From NCBI GenBank assembly GCA_019114005.1, contig DXGH01000041.1, positions 1-64,000 on the forward strand: a stretch of 64,000 nucleotides of DNA, given 5' to 3'. Source of the DNA: Candidatus Acetatifactor stercoripullorum. GTDB taxonomy: Bacteria > Bacillota > Clostridia > Lachnospirales > Lachnospiraceae. Positions 59,864-64,000 of the stretch are shown piece by piece. Every line of letters starts with the position of its first letter. Positions within the stretch are counted from its first letter, which is position 1. Under the pieces are notes generated by a model. That model saw nothing but the letters and a program-made list of their open reading frames with translations. It was not told the DNA's origin and made no database searches. A program made the position numbers and the translations under genes.

Positions 59864-61207
59864 ATGAAAAAGTTAGTAGCATTACTAATGACAATGTCTA
59901 TGGCAGTTTCATTGGCAGCATGCGGCAATTCTGACACTCAGGAAAATACCGGAAACGTTGCCGAAACCAGCCAGGCACAGGAAAGCTCTTCCGCAGAGGC
60001 TTCCACATCCGTAGAAGCGCCTGCAGAGAAGCAGGATGTAAGCCTTACCATGTGGGGCGCAGAGGAGGAACAGGCAATGCTCCAGAGCATGATTGATTCC
60101 TTCAAGGAGCATTATGCAGACTATGCAAACTTTGATATCCAGCTGGGCGTGGAGTCCGAGTCCACCGCAAAGGATACCATTCTTACCGACGTTGAAGCTG
60201 CGGCAGATGTATACGCATTTGCTTCCGACCAGCTTATCGACCTTGTGAAGGCCGGCGCACTGCTTTCCATTGACTCTATGGATGAGGCGCTGCAGGCTTA
60301 TGCAGGCAAGAGCGTTGCAGATGTTGAAAGTGCAAACGCAACCGGTTCTGTGGAAGCGGCTACATACGAGGATACCTTGTATGCTTTCCCTATGAGCGCG
60401 GACAATGGATACTTCCTGTACTATGATTCCAGCGTTCTTACCGAGGAGGATGTTGCAAGCTGGGATAGTCTTCTGGCAGCGGCAGATGCTGCGGGCAAAA
60501 AGGTGGCTATGACCCTGGCCAGCGGCTGGTACAATGCTTCCTTCTTCTATGGAGCAGGCTTTACCACCGGTCTGAACGATGACGGCAGTACTTCTATAGA
60601 TTGGAACGGCACCGCAGACGTATCCGGTGTTGAGGTGGTTCAGGCTATGCTGGATATCACTGGAAACAGTGCATTTTTGGCAGTTGCAGACGGAGATATT
60701 TCCAACCAGATTGCATCCGGCACCCTTTGCGCAGCAGTGTCCGGTACCTGGGACGCAACAGCGGCACAGGAAGCCTTTGGCGACGGCTATGCGGCAACCA
60801 AGCTGCCTACTTTCACAGTAGGAGAACAGCAGATTCAGCAGGGGTCTGTGGCAGGCTTCAAACTTGTGGGTGTAAACGCATACTCTCAGAATGCAGGCTG
60901 GGCAGCACTTTTGGCAGATTGGATCACCAATGAGGAAAATCAGGCCATCCGTTTTGAGCAGAGAGAAATCGGACCTTCCAACAATAATGTTGCAGCTTCC
61001 GATGCAGTTATGAGCAACGTTGCCATTGCGGCTTTGTCCGAGCAGTCTGCTTATGGTGTGGTACAGGTTGTAGGAGGCAACTACTGGGATCCTACGGCAA
61101 CCTTCGGCGAGATGATCGCACAGGGAAGCCTCAACAGGGATGATGCGGCAGCAATTCAGGAAGCACTGGACACTTTGGTAGAAGGTGTTTCGGCGCCGAC
61201 CCAATAA
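59864..61207 (+). CDS. Galacto-oligosaccharide-binding lipoprotein (GanS/MalE-like)
   Basis: The 447-residue protein has a lipoprotein signal with lipobox SLAACG (Cys near 20), a Ser/Glu-rich linker and a family 1 solute-binding fold (SLTMWGAEEEQAMLQSMIDS, ENQAIRFEQREIGPSNN). It would capture beta-1,4-galacto-oligosaccharides outside the membrane for the two permeases that follow. AAAGGAGGAAACC precedes ATG. Cargo is inferred from the GH53 gene in the same operon. Confidence 0.92.
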   Translation: MKKLVALLMTMSMAVSLAACGNSDTQENTGNVAETSQAQESSSAEASTSVEAPAEKQDVSLTMWGAEEEQAMLQSMIDSFKEHYADYANFDIQLGVESESTAKDTILTDVEAAADVYAFASDQLIDLVKAGALLSIDSMDEALQAYAGKSVADVESANATGSVEAATYEDTLYAFPMSADNGYFLYYDSSVLTEEDVASWDSLLAAADAAGKKVAMTLASGWYNASFFYGAGFTTGLNDDGSTSIDWNGTADVSGVEVVQAMLDITGNSAFLAVADGDISNQIASGTLCAAVSGTWDATAAQEAFGDGYAATKLPTFTVGEQQIQQGSVAGFKLVGVNAYSQNAGWAALLADWITNEENQAIRFEQREIGPSNNNVAASDAVMSNVAIAALSEQSAYGVVQVVGGNYWDPTATFGEMIAQGSLNRDDAAAIQEALDTLVEGVSAPTQ

Positions 61208-61257
61208 ATATCAGTTAGTCAGCTGTTTCAGTGTATTTTTAACTGAAACGGAAGCAC

Positions 61258-61308
61258 AGGGCGTCCTGAAGCTATGAAGGAAATGACGTAGTGGAGGGAC
61301 GCCCTTTT
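61258..61308 (+). terminator. Intra-operon hairpin after the binding-protein gene
   Basis: AGGGCGTCC and GGACGCCCT form a 9-bp stem with a 30-base loop and a short TTTT, about 40 bases before the permease start; it probably lowers permease expression. Confidence 0.55.
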
Positions 61309-61348
61309 AAATGAAAAGGATATAGCAAAGGAAAGGAGTGGGCGGAAA

Positions 61349-62794
61349 ATGAGTCAGGTCAAAAAGGGTTTGCAAGCTTTCTTTGGCGCTGTGGGCAGTT
61401 TTTTCAAGGAATTCGGGCAGGCAGCAGCTAAAGGAGACCTTTTTGTGAAGCTGTCTTTGATCTGGATGGGCGCAGGCTACATTCGGAGAAAGCAGTTTGT
61501 GAAGGGTATATTGATGACGATCTTTGAGGTGGCAGTGATCTGGTATACCCTTGGATTTGCTATGGAGTATGTTCCCAAGTTCAGCACACTGGGAACGGTA
61601 CAGCAGGAGTCTGTTTTTAACATTGCCACCATGCAGACAGAATTTAATGATTACGATCATTCATTCATGATTTTGCTGTTTTCGCTGATAAGCTTTGTGG
61701 TTTGGGCAATTTTTGCCGTGGTGTATTTATATAACATTGTAGCTGTCTACAGGCTGCAGAAGCGTGCGGAGGCAGGCCTGCATATCAATACCTTCAAAGA
61801 AGACATGAAGGAATACATCAACAAAAAATTTTATGTAACGCTTTTGGCGCTGCCTGTGACTGGCATCGTAGTATTTACAGTAATTCCGCTTCTTGTGCTG
61901 ATTCTGGTAGCCTTTACCAATTATGACCAGCAGCATATGCCGCCCTCCTCCCTGTTTACCTGGGTGGGGTTTGAAAACTTTAAGAGTCTTTTCAGCAGCG
62001 GCGGTTTGACCATAACCTTTGGATATGCCTTTGGAAAGATATTAGTCTGGACCCTGGTGTGGGCAGTTTTTGCAACCATTACCACCTACATTGGCGGCAT
62101 CCTTCTTTCCATGTTGATTAATAGTAAAAAGACAAAGCTGCCCAAGCTGTGGCGTACTCTCTTTGTGATCACCATAGCAGTTCCCCAGTTTGTGTCTTTG
62201 CTTTTGGTGAGAAACTTTTTTGCAAATAATGGTATCTTCAATACCTTCTGCGCCAGCATAGGGCTGACAGACTGGTTTCGGGATATCGGACTGATCAGCA
62301 CCAGCTATATACCCTTCCTTTCCGCCAACGGCTGGGCGCATGTTATGATCATTTTGATCAATATCTGGATCGGCGTTCCCTACCAGATGCTGATTGCAAC
62401 CGGCGTGCTGATGAATATTCCCACGGAGCAGTTAGAGAGCGCAAGAATCGACGGTGCAACGCCCAGACAGACCTTTATCCATATTACCATGCCCTATGTG
62501 CTCTTTGTGACGGGCCCCACACTGGTGACGGATTTTGTAAAGAATATTAATAACTTTAATGTAATTTACCTTTTGACCGATGGTGTGTTTGTTACCACGG
62601 ATCAGCTGATGGCCAACTCCCAGGCAAAGGAGACGGATCTTTTGATTACCTGGCTGTTTAACCTCACACAGAATTATTACAATTTCAAGATGGCCTCCAC
62701 CATTGGCATTGTGGTGTTTGTGATCTGCGCGGTATTCACCCTCATTGCCTTCAGCAGGTTCCTGAAGGGAGATAGAGAGGAGGCGTTCCGTTGA
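61349..62794 (+). CDS. ABC sugar permease (MalF/GanP type)
   Basis: The 481-residue permease has eight predicted helices, including the long N-terminal extension of MalF/GanP proteins, and the EAA loop ESARIDGATPRQTFIHITMP. It is one half of the importer. GGAAAGGAGTGGGCGG precedes ATG. Its TGA stop shares a base with the next ATG. Confidence 0.94.
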   Translation: MSQVKKGLQAFFGAVGSFFKEFGQAAAKGDLFVKLSLIWMGAGYIRRKQFVKGILMTIFEVAVIWYTLGFAMEYVPKFSTLGTVQQESVFNIATMQTEFNDYDHSFMILLFSLISFVVWAIFAVVYLYNIVAVYRLQKRAEAGLHINTFKEDMKEYINKKFYVTLLALPVTGIVVFTVIPLLVLILVAFTNYDQQHMPPSSLFTWVGFENFKSLFSSGGLTITFGYAFGKILVWTLVWAVFATITTYIGGILLSMLINSKKTKLPKLWRTLFVITIAVPQFVSLLLVRNFFANNGIFNTFCASIGLTDWFRDIGLISTSYIPFLSANGWAHVMIILINIWIGVPYQMLIATGVLMNIPTEQLESARIDGATPRQTFIHITMPYVLFVTGPTLVTDFVKNINNFNVIYLLTDGVFVTTDQLMANSQAKETDLLITWLFNLTQNYYNFKMASTIGIVVFVICAVFTLIAFSRFLKGDREEAFR

Positions 62795-63636
62795 TGAAAA
62801 AAACGATTAATCTTATACTGAGACATGTGCTTCTGGCTTTTTTAGCCTTTATCTGGCTGATACCCATCGTATGGCTTTTGGTGACATCCTTCAGCGCCTA
62901 CACTGGAATGAACACGAGCACCTTTTTCCCCGAAGAGTGGAGTGCGGTCAATTATAAAAATCTGCTTTTTTCTGCAGACAGTGTGGCACAGTTTCCAAAC
63001 TGGTTTAAGAACACCTTCATCATCGCATGCTTTACCTGCGTGATTTCCACTATTTTTGTGCTGATGGTGGCCTATGCCACATCCTGTATGCGGTTTAAGA
63101 TGCGCAAGCCCTTGATGAATGTGGGCGTGATTCTGAATCTGTTTCCCGGCGTGCTGTCCATGATCGCAGTGTACTTTATTCTCCGTACACTGGATCTGAC
63201 TAACACCCATCTGGGACTGATTCTTGTTTATTCCGCAGGCGCCGGGCTTGGCTATCTGATTGCCAAGGGCTTCTTTGACACCATACCTACTTCTCTCCGG
63301 GAAGCCGCCTATCTGGACGGCGCCAGCGAGGCCACTATTTTCTGGAAGGTAGTGATTCCCATGAGCCGTCCCATTATTGTCTATACGGTAATCAGCTCCT
63401 TCCTGGTTCCCTGGATGGATTTCGTATATGCAAAGATGATGCTTAATTCCGGTATCTCTTCTCAGTGGACGGTAGCTATCGGTCTGTACAACATGCTGGA
63501 CAAGAGCCTGATCAACACCTACTTTACGCAATTCTGCGCGGGCGGCGTTTTGGTATCTATCCCCATTTCTGCGTTGTTCGTGATCATGCAGAAATTCTAT
63601 GTTGAGGGTGTTACCGGTGGTTCCGTAAAGGGATAA
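62794..63636 (+). CDS. ABC sugar permease (MalG/GanQ type)
   Basis: The 280-residue permease has six helices and the EAA loop EAAYLDGASEATIFWKVVIP. ATG at 62794 overlaps the previous stop (TGATG), and GAGAGGAGGCG is just upstream. It completes the importer; no ATPase gene is present in the operon. Confidence 0.95.
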   Translation: MKKTINLILRHVLLAFLAFIWLIPIVWLLVTSFSAYTGMNTSTFFPEEWSAVNYKNLLFSADSVAQFPNWFKNTFIIACFTCVISTIFVLMVAYATSCMRFKMRKPLMNVGVILNLFPGVLSMIAVYFILRTLDLTNTHLGLILVYSAGAGLGYLIAKGFFDTIPTSLREAAYLDGASEATIFWKVVIPMSRPIIVYTVISSFLVPWMDFVYAKMMLNSGISSQWTVAIGLYNMLDKSLINTYFTQFCAGGVLVSIPISALFVIMQKFYVEGVTGGSVKG

Positions 63637-63661
63637 TCTCAGATTGGAAATGGTTGAAGCT

Positions 63662-64000
63662 ATGAATCAATTTATCAAAGGAATGGATGTTTCCACCCTG
63701 CCCGAGCTCCTCGGGCTGGGTGCGAAATATTATGACCAGGGGAAGGAGGAAGCGCCTCTTTCCATTTTAAAAAAATATGGCGCGGATTCTCTGCGCGTCA
63801 GACTTTGGAACGATCCCTACAGTCCCCAGGGAAAACCTTATGGTGCGGGCACCAATGACTTCGACAAGCTGGTATGGATTGCTCAGGAAGGCAAAAAGCT
63901 TGGCTTTACGTATCTTCTGGATTTTCATTACAGTGATTTTTGGACGGATCCGGGCAAGCAGATTGTGCCAAAGGCCTGGCAGGGGATGGATGCGGATGGG
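63662..64000 (+). CDS. GH53 endo-beta-1,4-galactanase (partial, cut by window end)
   Basis: The visible 113 residues match GH53 enzymes: FIKGMDVSTLPEL at the start, SLRVRLWNDPYSPQGKPYG, and YLLDFHYSDFWTDPGKQ followed by PKAWQG. The catalytic Glu residues lie beyond the window. No signal peptide is seen, so this enzyme acts inside the cell on imported galacto-oligosaccharides. The start may also be ATG at 63650. It is the fourth gene of the operon after the regulator. Confidence 0.9.
   Translation, partial: MNQFIKGMDVSTLPELLGLGAKYYDQGKEEAPLSILKKYGADSLRVRLWNDPYSPQGKPYGAGTNDFDKLVWIAQEGKKLGFTYLLDFHYSDFWTDPGKQIVPKAWQGMDADG

Noticed and set aside
59909-61204. 431-codon open frame on the - strand
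   Set aside because: It mirrors the solute-binding protein gene; the Cys/Ile-rich translation is typical of an antisense shadow.

Overview
The window looks like a chromosomal segment of an anaerobic, spore-forming, gut-type Firmicute of the class Clostridia, most likely a Lachnospiraceae. The evidence is a pyruvate:ferredoxin oxidoreductase, a rubrerythrin, a minimal SufC/SufB pair, PPi-type phosphofructokinase, a Csp-like subtilase, Lachnospiraceae-style DUF proteins, a forespore-type promoter and many ABC sugar importers with LacI regulators. This assignment is inferred from gene content; no database search was run.

Layout. 1-850: 3' end of 23S rRNA followed by tRNA-Asn, Glu, Met(CAT), Asp and Val. 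870-6100: an iron-linked pair (FeoB-associated Cys-rich peptide and a divergent Fur protein), an HD hydrolase, PFOR, and an HPr-like protein lacking the active-site His. 6100-12400: SufCB, a chemoreceptor, tRNA-Arg, a Na+-pump beta/gamma-like pair behind a Mn2+-type (yybP-ykoY-like) riboswitch, rubrerythrin and a DUF6171 protein. 12400-19750: a GH94 cellobiose-phosphorylase-like enzyme divergent from a LacI/ABC sugar-import operon. 19800-25800: a DUF1700 protein, a forespore-type NSQ-repeat peptide, an RNA methyltransferase/amidase-like/HAM1/phosphodiesterase operon, two tRNAs, a TRIC-type channel and a CpeT/CpcT-like protein. 25800-30600: four tRNAs with a 56-bp tandem duplication of the tRNA-Lys 3' end, a phosphoesterase, MATE pump, Lrp regulator, tRNA-Leu with a candidate structured RNA behind it, and an AraC regulator. 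30700-42000: GH78 rhamnosidase, DegV, feoA-feoB-DUF3783, PPi-PFK, CYTH, DJ-1, GDP-fucose synthase, M18 aminopeptidase and a hemerythrin.

42000-58600 is the accessory part: a large DUF5702-like protein without a proper start, a tandemly duplicated lipoprotein, an XRE-LytTR-histidine kinase operon, an AT-rich type II restriction-modification pair, agrBD on the opposite strand with a peptide precursor whose predicted ring residue is Ser instead of Cys, an XRE regulator, a Csp-like subtilase, and a three-gene AT-rich module (degenerate tyrosine-recombinase-like protein, HipA/CtkA-like kinase, small acidic protein). 58600-64000 is a gan-like galactan operon: LacI regulator, solute-binding lipoprotein, two permeases, and the start of a GH53 endo-galactanase cut by the window edge.

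The items most worth following are the Cys-less AgrD and the agr locus split by a restriction-modification module, the recombinase-like/HipA-like/small-protein module, the riboswitch on the sodium-pump-like genes, the structured RNA beside tRNA-Leu, and the sigma-G-like promoter of the NSQ-repeat peptide.
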